Shown: piece by piece, positions 1-9,304 of the stretch
Position numbering within the stretch: the stretch's first letter is position 1
Layout of the letters: each line of letters starts with the position of its first letter
Made by a program: the position numbers and the translations under genes
Assembly: GCA_948099385.1 (NCBI GenBank)
Contig: CANUEZ040000001.1
Coordinates: 1,066,501-1,130,500 of the forward strand
Source of the DNA: Fasciola hepatica
Lineage: Eukaryota; Platyhelminthes; Trematoda; Plagiorchiida; Fasciolidae
DNA: 64,000 nt
Direction of reading: 5' to 3'
Notes under the pieces: generated by a model
Databases searched by the model: none
Seen by the model: the letters and a program-made list of their open reading frames with translations, nothing else
Told to the model about the DNA's origin: nothing

Positions 1-947
1 AAAGAATCTTGGAAGTTAGCGAGGATGCACAGACTTCTTTTATCAGAAGATTTTTTACCTTCAATCCATTCACGCTATAGCAATATTTGCATGCGTTTCC
101 TACGATAGGCACACTTTCATATTCAGTGTCTTTTTAGATGTTTAGTTTTGTTTCTGCTAAAAACTAGTGCAGTTGTTTAGGTTTCATGAATCTTTCACTT
201 ATTGGTGATGGCTAACTCTTGAACTAGGGTGCAACACTCTTTAATTACAGCACAAGACTCTTAAATCACCGAAATTACTGCGAAATCCACCTAAGACTCC
301 TGTAGTCATATAAGGACATGTGATGAACAAGATAACTACGCGGTGTTGCATTTCTGTTATTCTATCTTTGTTGCAGCTCGGAGCGCACTGAGCAACGTGT
401 TTCCCAATTTGTAAGCCAATGGTTGATCGGTATGGATATTGAGCCGGGACCTCGAAAACCAGACGGAAGTAGAACGCTCGATATGAGTGGTATGGCACTG
501 TATCTGGATGGCAGGACAGAATTTCCCCGGAGGCACACGACCGGTTTCGCAGTTATTGCCGCTCATCAGGTATGCGTACCCGGTACTCTTCCGCCCAATC
601 ATCCTTATACTTGAGCACTCCACAGTTGGTTTACAGCTGGAATCTTATTTGAATCGAATGGAGCGTGCATGGACGGGGAGTCTATTTTTAGAATCACCGT
701 GTGAGTGAGAATCATAGAAAAACGGTAGTAACGTTAGCACAGTGGAAGTGGGCAGAGTACCCGGTCGTGAACTGGTAACTGCTAAGTGGAGGCCATCGGT
801 GAGACTGATAGCTTTGTGTCCAGAATGGATAATGAAGAAGAGAAGACCCTGTCACAGGCATGATTACAATATCTAGTATTCGGACCAATTTTAGCCTTGT
901 ACAGAATAAGAATTCTACTACGTGTGAAGAAACGTCATGATGAAAAT
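1..947. other. No recognisable gene
   Basis: I see no transposon protein motif, RNA gene or long frame here. Short open frames occur on both strands around 240-620 but overlap one another and match nothing I recognise. The sequence may be host intergenic DNA or a very old repeat. Confidence 0.5.
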
Positions 948-1203
948 AAGAACCGTGAACCAAGGCGATCGTGTTCTCACTTTCCGTTGAATCAAGATGA
1001 CTGATCGACGTGCGTTTGTGCAGTTAGAGTGTGTATTCCGTTTGTTGGTTATTAGAGCGTTCTTTCGATTTCCCTCCCGTGTAGGTCCACTCGCTGTCTT
1101 TTTAATATAGACATACTTCCTAATTCAACGTGCAACATGGTGAGAAAGGCAGTCGACAATGGGGCTTCCTCTACTGTTTACGCTGTACGATGATGATGAT
1201 GTC
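948..1203 (+). mobile_element. RTE-B LINE 3' end (5'-truncated fragment)
   Basis: This stretch matches the end of the RTE-B reading frame and its 3' UTR as seen at 17970-18215. It shares the block with GCGATCGTGTT near the stop codon and the segment around 1121-1160, and it ends in a short (GAT)n run at 1189-1202. Short tandem repeats at the 3' terminus are usual for RTE-clade LINEs. It is a dead fragment carrying no complete domain. Confidence 0.75.
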
Positions 1204-1214
1204 GTTCATTCTGG

Positions 1215-2165
1215 TCCACGTCTGTAGACAATGATCACGCTCTTGTCCGCGCGCGTTTCAGCTTGCGCCTCGTTTATGGCTGAAGCAAAGCCAAGGCGAA
1301 CCGTCACCCGAACCTGTCACTGGACGATAAACAATTATCTGCTTTCCGACAAGAAATTTTCCACCGAATTATCAATACAGTGAAATACCCAGGATCCAGA
1401 ACAGCGATGGACTGAGATCAAAAACAGGCTCTACGTGCGGCTGCTGATGCTACTCAAGGTCCAACAACTAGACATACACAGAAACGATGGATTTCTGCAT
1501 CCTCAGTTGCACTGGTAAATGTGCGCAAAACGACTCCTCCGGATTCCAGATACGATGAGGCATGGAGTTGCCTTAAAAGCCAACTGATTCGGAGCCTGAG
1601 AGATGACCATGAGCAGTGGTGGATTGCCAAGTGTAGGGAGATGGAAAAAGCTGCGAAGATTAGTAACAGCCACAACCTTTTCCGTCTGATTAGACAAACC
1701 GGTCCACGTAAACCAGGCGTTAGCGAATCGATCAAAGAAGCGAACAGCTCACTGATTCAAACTCAGGAGCATCGTCTAATTCGCTGGGCGGAGCGTTTCG
1801 AGATGCAGTTTAATTGGCCTCTATCCTCTTCAAGTTTGAACACTAGCGCAATAGGTACAGCTCTTGCTGTAGATACTAGTCCTCCGTCAGAAACGGAGTT
1901 TCTTCGTGAGATAAAATATTTTAAACAACATAAGGCTGTCGGACCGGATGGCTCACCTCTGTCTACTTTCAAAGACTGTGGCCAGCACTTTTAATGGAGT
2001 TTACAAAACTCCTCGATTTGGACTGGGCCGTGTAAGGCATGAGAGATTTCCTGGGTGGGACCCAAGATACTCCCCCAGTGAATGGTTAGATACGTTGGGG
2101 GATATGGCTAGATGCCGCGATCATTGGCGCTCCTACATTCACAAACTTTCTCTATGTACTTAATT
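1215..2165 (+). pseudogene. RTE-C LINE, internally deleted (endonuclease end, linker, RT start, then C-terminus)
   Basis: Reading along the plus strand, 1228-1265 gives the end of an endonuclease domain (DNDHALVRARFSL). A basic linker with the QWW and FRLIRQTG motifs follows at 1521-1800, then the opening of the reverse transcriptase domain at about 1920-1990 (KAVGPDGSPLSTF). At about 1995 the sequence jumps to the extreme C-terminus of an RTE protein (LGRVRHERFPGWDP, then WLDTLGDMA) ending at 2163. The whole catalytic RT core is therefore missing. It resembles RTE-B but is clearly more diverged, so I treat it as a third family. It cannot encode a working enzyme. Confidence 0.65.
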
Positions 2166-2379
2166 CCATTATTCTAGTTCTCCTCTTAATCCTCTCATAC
2201 TCTTCTCGCCTACAATATTTCCTTCCGAGATTGCTGCTAGGACATAACAGCCAAAGCCACCGCACCCAGTGCAAGGTTAATGGTTCTCTGAACAGAGGGA
2301 TTGTTGGATCGATGACTTAAGTGAAGTTCATTGATTTTCCACGTGTACTTCTTCTCTACCTATGAACGTGGTAGCTAGG
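2166..2379. other. Probable RTE-C 3' UTR, otherwise nothing seen
   Basis: Directly follows the RTE-C stop codon. It is pyrimidine-rich at first and carries no open frame worth calling. The likely content is the 3' UTR of the preceding element, but its end is not marked by an obvious tandem repeat. Confidence 0.35.
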
Positions 2380-3430
2380 TGGGAGACAGTCGTGTCCAAG
2401 AACGCTGTCCGCTTTCTCGGTGATCCTCACGCTGCTGTGTTAATCCGCTTTCGGAACACAGATGTTGCGGCGATCGGCTAGGTGGAACTTGAAGCGTCCA
2501 CAGATGAAGGTGTTGTCAGTGCCATTTTGTTACAAGTCTCCGCGCCTCCGTAGGACCGGCGATCTTCAGTCGAAGATGACCAGCTTGATCGTATGAGAAT
2601 GTAGTTAGTCTGGTGCGCTGCGTGACCTTCGTTAGAGAATCACGTTAACAAGTGCTTCGTGGGATGTTGGAAGTGGGTGTTGGTGACGTTTAGGCTGTTG
2701 AAGTTTGCAAAGTTGAGGAGGCGTTCACTATTGCCGCACTGCTGTCCGAGACTATATTTTCTTAAAAAATGTCTAGTTGCTTGGGTGAAGACTCCAGCGT
2801 TCCAGTTCTCTGCAATCAGGAGAATGTCACGTTTCGAGAGACTGTGTTATCACCTCTTGTAGTCTGTCGCAGAACGCGTCCTCCGCCGCTTCTTTGGCTT
2901 CAACTGTCGGAGCATCGACCGCAATAACCGACATGTTCAAGGGAGAGGCGCGAAAGCAAGCTAGGTCGATCCGAGAGGATATTGGGTTCCATAAGAGCAG
3001 TGGTTTTTTAGCCTTGTTGCTGGTAGTTACCACGACGCCTTAGTGAGAGCTGTCCTTCAGTCCAGTGTGATAGAGGTGGTAACTGTCATCTAGTCTGGAA
3101 ACCTTCATACACCGGATGCCAGAATTCGACAGCCGAACTTCAGAGAGACATGCGATATCGATGTGATAGTCATGTAGAGTTCGTGCAGTGGTGGCTTGGC
3201 TTCCGATGTCGAAGGGTCTTCTCACATTCCAGTAGGCAATTTGGATGTGATCTCGCATCTCAAGACCCCAGCTCGCATATTTGTCACCTCGAACGCGGAG
3301 AGAACACGAGGCGCGTCGCCTACCGGGACGTTGTAGCATGAGGGATGTGTGAGGCAACTTGTCATGAAGAGCCTTGATGATGTGGTAGAAAGTAGCATCC
3401 CCAGCGTCCTTCGGATGCATCTTCAAGAAA
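2380..3430 (-). pseudogene. RTE-A LINE endonuclease fragment, decayed
   Basis: On the minus strand the N-terminal endonuclease of RTE-A is recognisable. It shows IAYWNVRRPFDIGSQ, IACLSEVRLSNSGIRC and SVIAVDAPT, then after a frameshift LIAENWNAG and FQHPTKHL. The same order occurs in the intact copy at 12850-15906. Several frameshifts and stops break it, and the normally conserved GDWNA motif reads AENWNA. The right edge at about 3430 abuts an RTE-B piece on the same strand, so this is one block of a stack of broken elements. Confidence 0.7.
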
Positions 3431-4125
3431 TTAAACTAACCCCACGACGATTAGTACGATCACTGGGTATTCGGTTTATGGACAGGGGTACAGTCAATGA
3501 CTCGCCCCACGATTGTCCCAAATATCACGGAGCAAGATGGCATCTTCTCCCGCTTTTAAAAACCAGAAGAAGGTATTCGGGATGGGCCGCTTTTCTACGG
3601 TTCGGTACACGAACTCCTCACTCAACTTTCACTTTCTATGAGAGCTCAAGTGATATTTCCTAGAGAATCGTAGTTGTTAAGGTCCAAGTAACTACATCAG
3701 CGCGTGACCAGTCAAACTGATCTTTGAAGTATTCGGTTTAAGAGTCGAGTATTTGGTGCTTGTCGTCAATAGGCTCTCCACTTCTATCGCATATCGTTTC
3801 ACTGACAGGGGTTCGCCGACCACTGGTGTTGCGAATAAGTTTGAACAGTCTTGGACTGTTACTAGAAGCAGTTTCTATTTCCATATCTTCAGCTACCTTG
3901 ACCCACCAATTTTCACGATCCTTCTTAAAACTTTTGTAACCTGCCTTTTCACACCTCTTTGTATTCTGTTCCTGTCTTAACAGTTCGAGAACTAACACTT
4001 TTGATCCATCAGACTGATCGACTCTTGAGAAATCCAGTGTATTTGGTGGATATCGGGTCTAGGACGACAAGCGAAACCTGTCGCCACGTGCACCGCCAGC
4101 CTCACATAGGCCAAATGCTCGTCTG
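3431..4125 (-). pseudogene. RTE-B LINE linker and RT N-terminus, decayed
   Basis: Minus-strand translation gives the RTE-B segment between endonuclease and RT (FKLIRNTSGRR, VSETICDRSGEPI), homologous to 10440-10700 on the plus strand. Towards the left it continues into the first RT motifs (LRDIWDNRGASH, IVVGLV) with several stops. It ends where the RTE-A endonuclease fragment begins. It lacks the RT active site and is inactive. Confidence 0.65.
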
Positions 4126-4384
4126 CATTCAGTTCAAACAACCATTAACTATGAACTGGGTACGATGGTTTTGGTTGCTATCTATTAGCGTCAAACTCAA
4201 AAGGTAATAATGAAAAAGGACAGGAATAATAAAGGAGCAGTGAAAAAGCTGCAGATATTAATATCAAGTCGATTTCACTGAGAAGGCAAACGGAATGGGA
4301 AGCGAGTCGTATCTAGAGAGGAATAGGAATACAACTACAAATATCGGTATTTGGTGGATGAAGAAAGCTTGTGGACGGACTGCG
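4126..4384. other. Probable RTE 3' UTR remnant
   Basis: Short non-coding stretch between two minus-strand RTE fragments. It is A-rich around 4205-4260. By position it should hold the 3' UTR of the element whose C-terminus lies at 4385-4805, but I could not identify a terminal repeat. Confidence 0.3.
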
Positions 4385-6310
4385 TCAACTAGCCATATCC
4401 TCTAATCTATATAACCTCTGGGTGGGAGGGTCTGTTGGACCCCACCCAAGAAGTCTGACTCGCCCTACATGGCCAAGTCCACTGGTCACGACTTTCATAC
4501 CTTTCTTGCATGTCATGGACTGACCACCCTTACTCATTTTCCAACTATCACCCGCCTCAGCAAACATAAAAGACATGCGTAACACTTATCCCAACCATCT
4601 TAGCCTGGTGAGCTTAAGTGTTTCATCTAGTGATTTGATCCGTGAACCTAAGATTCTACTCCGAAACCAAGTACTGCTGATACGGCGTTCCCAACTTCAT
4701 CGAGCAATGCTACAAAGACATCTATGCTTAAAAACCGACAACCTTCGCACACACCCCATGGTCATGTCTCCGAACCATACAGAACTATTGACTTGACTGT
4801 TGTAGCGTATACTCCGCCTCGTCTACGTCACAGTCGGTCGATGGTCCTAGCTTACGCGAAAATGTCCGTTGATAAAAAGTACGAACTTCTGGGTCAGAAT
4901 ACCGTTGTACGGTTAATCGGGTTTCCGGTTTACGTCTATGACCATGCAGTTGAACTGTAAACTGCACGTGAACTAACGCATGGTCCGACTCTACGTAGGG
5001 TGCACCACTAAGATCTACAGTTCTGCACAGAGCTGCGATACCGGTAACTTACTGCGACATGATCAATCGGACTCAGAGTACGTCGTGCGACGCCTGCTGT
5101 GTAGGAAATTCGTAATAGATAGGAATAATCGAAGCTTCTGAAGCACTAAGTTTGCTAACTTGTGCATCAAATCACCTACCAGAAATACAATGTCACAGCC
5201 TTTCTTCCTGTGAACCGAAGTTTGTTCAGTTCATCATAGTACTCACCCATCTACGTGTCAGCGCTGCAGTCTATTGGAGCGTATGTAGAAATTATAAACA
5301 GACTGTGCTCAACACAACTATCCCTTCGAACGCCAACTGACCCTTCAATTCTTACGGCACAAAAACGACTGTTAACCGTGATCCAGTCTAAAAGAGCAAC
5401 ATCAGCCTTGTCAGTCAAAACTATTCCTACACCACGTTCATCCGCAGCTCGAGCTACTTCGTCTCCTGAAGTGCACAGAAAATACCTCGATGAGATACCA
5501 GAAGTAGTTAGTTGAATCACACTGTTTCAATCCTGGATACGCGTTTCACTAACGCAGCAGATACCAATCGCCAGGGAATCTATTGTAAGGGCTGGAAACG
5601 CCTGTTGACCTGTCTGCATGAGTGTACGCACGTTAAAGAAGCCCGGATTCAGAGGCTGACGAGGCTTGAGAAAATGTGAGTTACTAGACAGAGGATTATT
5701 CCCGACACTATTTGACAGTGAATCGTTGCGAGTATCGAGCGTGTTATCAGTGGGAGCATTATGGGTGGATAAATGGGTCAAAGAGGGGTGGTTAGGGACA
5801 GAAGACAAAGGTTGAATAAAAGAGAAGGAACTCTGAGCAGCAGCCCACTTTTCACCACCCACCCTGCTCGACGCAATGGGCAGCGCGGTCCTGATCATCC
5901 TGCACGACGACCGATGCAGTTTGGAATTCTTTGTATTCGTGCAGTTCATGGGAGATGTTGGACGGGTACTGTTACGGTGTCCAGCCACAAAGCAGGAGAA
6001 CGATTAGGGTCCTCATCCAAAGCCTTTAGTTCTAACAAGAACCTATCCGCAAGGCAGCGGGGTGGCTGAATGGAAGCTCATTTGCTTGGATCAATTATTC
6101 TTCCACTGAATAAGCCGATTGAGTTGCCAGCTGAAATCAACCCCTAACCTGGAGGACCAGGAGACTGGACTTCGTCTGGCCTCTACCCTTTGACCTGTCA
6201 GGTATGATTGCATCTCCGGCTTAAGGAAGCCATCCAGTATAGCTCTTTGGGTTATAGAGGCGCGCAAGCCATCACACCACGTCAAGGTGCAGTCTTGCCG
6301 TGATGGTATG
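4385..6310 (-). pseudogene. RTE-B/C LINE, 5' UTR plus endonuclease fused to C-terminus (RT deleted)
   Basis: Reading leftwards on the minus strand, about 6310-6090 looks like 5' UTR. The endonuclease starts near 5650 (NPGFFNVRTLMQTGQQ, GICCVSETRIQD) and continues through 5520-5260 (DEVARAADERGVGIVLTDKA). The post-endonuclease linker lies at 4967-4805 (RLTVQRYSDPEVRTFYQ). At about 4805 it passes straight into an RTE C-terminal region with stops and frameshifts (SIVLYGSET, then VLRMS, GGQSMTCKKGMK, LLGWGPTDPP). All RT catalytic motifs are missing. The block 5330-5658 is almost identical to the plus-strand block 9396-9710, so part of this element is recent despite its decayed C-terminus. Confidence 0.65.
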
Positions 6311-7075
6311 AAAATCCCAACCGGACTAACAACAAAATGCGGCAGTAATTAGTGGCCTACTTCGTCCCAATGACTGCATCACACTCTATTCCGCTGTACA
6401 TTTCGCACCACGTACTTTGAGTTAATTTATGTCTAATTGGGTACCACCGAAAACCACTGGAGCTGCTACGTGACGTTGACGGTTGTGCAAACAAAACGTG
6501 TTCCGCAATTTACAACTACCTTGCCCCAAAAGCTATGTAATCAGACAGAGGTTTTGTTTTAAACACCGTTTTGGTTGACTTATTTCGTTATAAGTGCACC
6601 ACACTTTTTATTGGACATTTTTAATTTGATCTTATTGTTATGATTCCTACCCTATATATTATTTACACGCTCGAGAATCAGTAATCGAACAGAATTATTC
6701 GCTTATCCGTCTTCTAAAATAGGTTATCACCAGCTTTTTCAATGGTTACTCTCCGTAGGACAATAAAGACCTGCATTAGAATATCGACGGTAAAAGCCAC
6801 AAAACAGTACTAAAGAATGCAAGCGTTAAACACGCATCCCTCATCACTTTTTCTGGCAGTGATGTGATAACAGTAGTAATCATAAGAATCACAGATTGAT
6901 CAGTAAAACTTGTTCTTTGTTGAATTAGTAATGGGCATATGAACATCACTGATCAAATATAGTAGCTAAGTTCAGTACCAAAGGAAATTAGATTGGCAGA
7001 AGTGCTCAAAATGAAAACACGTCAAACCCGTTCAGGAACAAAATAATGCAGTAACATCCATGGAACAACGAACAT
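6311..7075. other. AT-rich stretch without recognisable gene
   Basis: No transposon motif, RNA gene or convincing exon was found here. It lies downstream (on the minus strand) of the poly(A) polymerase-like exons and may be intron. I looked for the next expected exon of that gene and did not find it. Confidence 0.4.
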
Positions 7076-7111
7076 TTATTTCACGAAATAGAAAGCAGCA
7101 ATGAAGCTCAC

Positions 7112-7600
7112 CTGTGTTCCATTTACAAACATCCGAATCAAAGGAACTAAGGTGTCTGTGATGGCCACACAGTTGGTGATTTCGTCACAAGTTTTGAGCG
7201 TGTCCAGGAAAGAAGTAAAATAGTCTTCGCGATCAATATAATTCGGGACAAGTAGCACCGCATCTATATCTCCAGATGTTGAGCCCATTCCCAGTGCCAC
7301 TGAACCATGTAGAAGCACAAGACATGGAACACGTTCTTTGTCAAACGACACCGCAATACACTGAAACGACGTAACCGAACATCCTACGATATACGTACCA
7401 TTTCGATTACCTTTTGTCGAATCCATTTTGAAGCTATCATTTCTAGCTTTGTAATAATCGAAACACTTTCAAGAGATTCAACCAAAAACAGAAACTTACT
7501 CATCTGGTTTGGAATTAGACTGTTTATCTTTTACCAAGTCAACCAAAAGTCTATCCATATGATGCATGTTGCGCTTTGGGTGTGACGTTTGCGAAGATCA
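7112..7600 (-). CDS. Poly(A) polymerase-like nucleotidyltransferase exons (partial gene)
   Basis: The best exon is 7360 to 7112 (minus, 83 codons), preceded by TTTCAG and followed by CAG|GTGAGC. It carries HGSVALGMGS, then GDIDAVLLVP with the DxD metal-binding pair, then REDYFTSFLDTLK and LVPLIRMFVNGTQ. That order matches the N-terminal nucleotidyltransferase domain of canonical poly(A) polymerases, which add poly(A) to mRNA in the nucleus. A small exon at 7446-7411 (MIASKWIRQK) is joined in phase by a 50-nt GT-AG intron and matches the conserved helix with WIR. A further upstream exon around 7600-7500 (MDRLLVDLVKD) has a good GTAAGT donor at 7499, but its phase does not fit, so that junction is unsure. 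The glycine-serine loop is less conserved than in typical enzymes. It could be a divergent paralogue or a pseudogene, and downstream exons were not found. Confidence 0.6.
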
Positions 7601-7734
7601 CCTGCAAGAAATTCCTTACAATTCCACCAACAACGAAATCAATCACAACCAAAAAACTAGGAAAGAGATACAACCTAGGCGAAGGCGTACGTATTTACAC
7701 TTCTTTACTTTACTTCCACTCAACATTCTCCTGT

Positions 7735-9242
7735 TAGGGTATGAGTCGGACGGGACGTTTGTGCAGGTCAGTGGAGAGGCCTTGGGGCGTGCGAACGGAT
7801 GGATTCTGAAGCGTTCACGAACAAGAACGTGTTCTGTATGGTTTCGCGTTTCCCGTCACTGCGCCGCGGTACGCTCGACAGTCTTTTACAGACGAAGCCC
7901 AACAAGACCTCGCTGGGATATGGCCTATTTGATGCAAAGTGCGACCGTCGTTGGATACCATATCACTAAGTGCTTTTTAGGGTACTGGAGGCGTGTGCTG
8001 CAAACAACCATTCTGTTAGAGTCGGCCAAATTGACCAGGAAGTCACCATCCTCACGACGTTGACCAAGGCCAAATTTTCCCAGGACGTGCAGCGTTGACG
8101 AATACAACGCACTTGTGCTGATCGTTCCAGTCTCCGGCGACGAGCAGAATGTCTTTTTTTCTGGACCCAACTGATTAACTCTTGAGGGTTGCCGTATAAT
8201 TCGTCTTTTGTCTCGCTGTCCGCCACGTTGGTCGGAGCACAGACCGCAATCACCGTTAAGTTTTGCGGGGACCGTTTGAAATGTGCCAAAGCAAGTCTTG
8301 TTGAAATCGGCTATCAGCCGATCATAGCGCTGTTGGCTTTGTTGTTAGTGGCGAATGCGACACTGTTGCACACGGAGTTGTCTGTCGGACCATCATGATA
8401 AAAACAGTAAGTTGACTCTTCCCCTGGAGCTTTTATGCACCGAGTGCCGGAGTTAAGTATGCGGACATCTGAGAGACAAGCTATGTTGATGTAGTTGTGT
8501 AGTGTCCTCGTTGTGAGGCTTTGGCTGCCCACGTCTGAGAATGTCCGTACAATCCATTAAGCTATATGAGCTTGCTTCTTAAAGCAGAGTAGTCCAGCCT
8601 GTTTTCTTGACACCCCGACCGCTGGAGCACGAGGCGCGTCGCTTGCGGGGGAACGCCGTAGCATGATCAGAGTGCATGTTTACAAAACCATTCATAGAGA
8701 TTCACGGGAATATGGTACGAGGCGGTATCCTCAGCACCGCTCGGGATTGTTGTACCACTCGGTCGGGCAATCCGGATAAGGAAGTAAACTGACGGTACCT
8801 CATCCGGCCTCTTTGTTCGGGGATGCATCTCTAGCCTTTGCACACCCAAGTGCAGACTGCAAGGCACCAGGGTTGTTCCAGATAAGCCGGAGGCCTGTTG
8901 TGCAGCTCATTCGCCTCTTCCGGAATACCGCGTCGGGTAAGTTGGATAGTTTCCCTTTGTCACCGTTGGATCAGTAGATCTCATCCGTCCATTCCGGAGT
9001 ATCGATCTTCGCATGCCGGAAACCATATCGCCAAGGATTTTAGAATGCGGCTACCCTCAACCTGGTTTAGCTCATCGGTCGATCGGCTTACCGGGGTATG
9101 GCCACTGATGTATGATTCCGCTTTGTGGAGCCACAGGTTGGATCTGGGTGAGTGATGGAGACCAAGGAGATGGAAGATGCCCCAAGGGACACGACAGTCG
9201 ACCAACTCGGACGTGATATTCCTCTCAGACACCTCGTACACC

Positions 9243-9243
<1 letters not shown>
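7735..9243 (-). pseudogene. RTE-A LINE 5' half (5' UTR and endonuclease), decayed
   Basis: On the minus strand, 9243-8900 matches the 5' UTR of the full-length RTE-A copies (shared segments around 9040-9230). The endonuclease follows with many lesions: INIACLSDVRILNSGTRCIK near 8480, TVIAVCAPTN near 8240, GKFGLGQR and NRMVVCSTR near 8000-8060. The left end at about 7735 corresponds to a point just past the endonuclease. Everything downstream, including RT, is absent. That is unusual for a LINE, because reverse transcription normally leaves 3' ends and truncates 5' ends. Confidence 0.7.

Positions 9244-9244
<1 letters not shown>

Positions 9245-9302
<58 letters not shown>
9245..9302. repeat. 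(AT)n microsatellite between two RTE-A 5' ends
   Basis: A pure AT dinucleotide run of about 29 units. It sits exactly between the 5' end of a minus-strand RTE-A fragment (left) and the 5' end of a plus-strand RTE-A-derived fragment (right), so the two elements are head to head across it. Confidence 0.95.

Positions 9303-9304
<2 letters not shown>

Noticed and set aside
6045..6075. A TGGCTGAATGG string resembling a tRNA A box (possible SINE or tRNA)
   Set aside because: No B box (GGTTCGA-like) follows at the right distance and no cloverleaf can be drawn.
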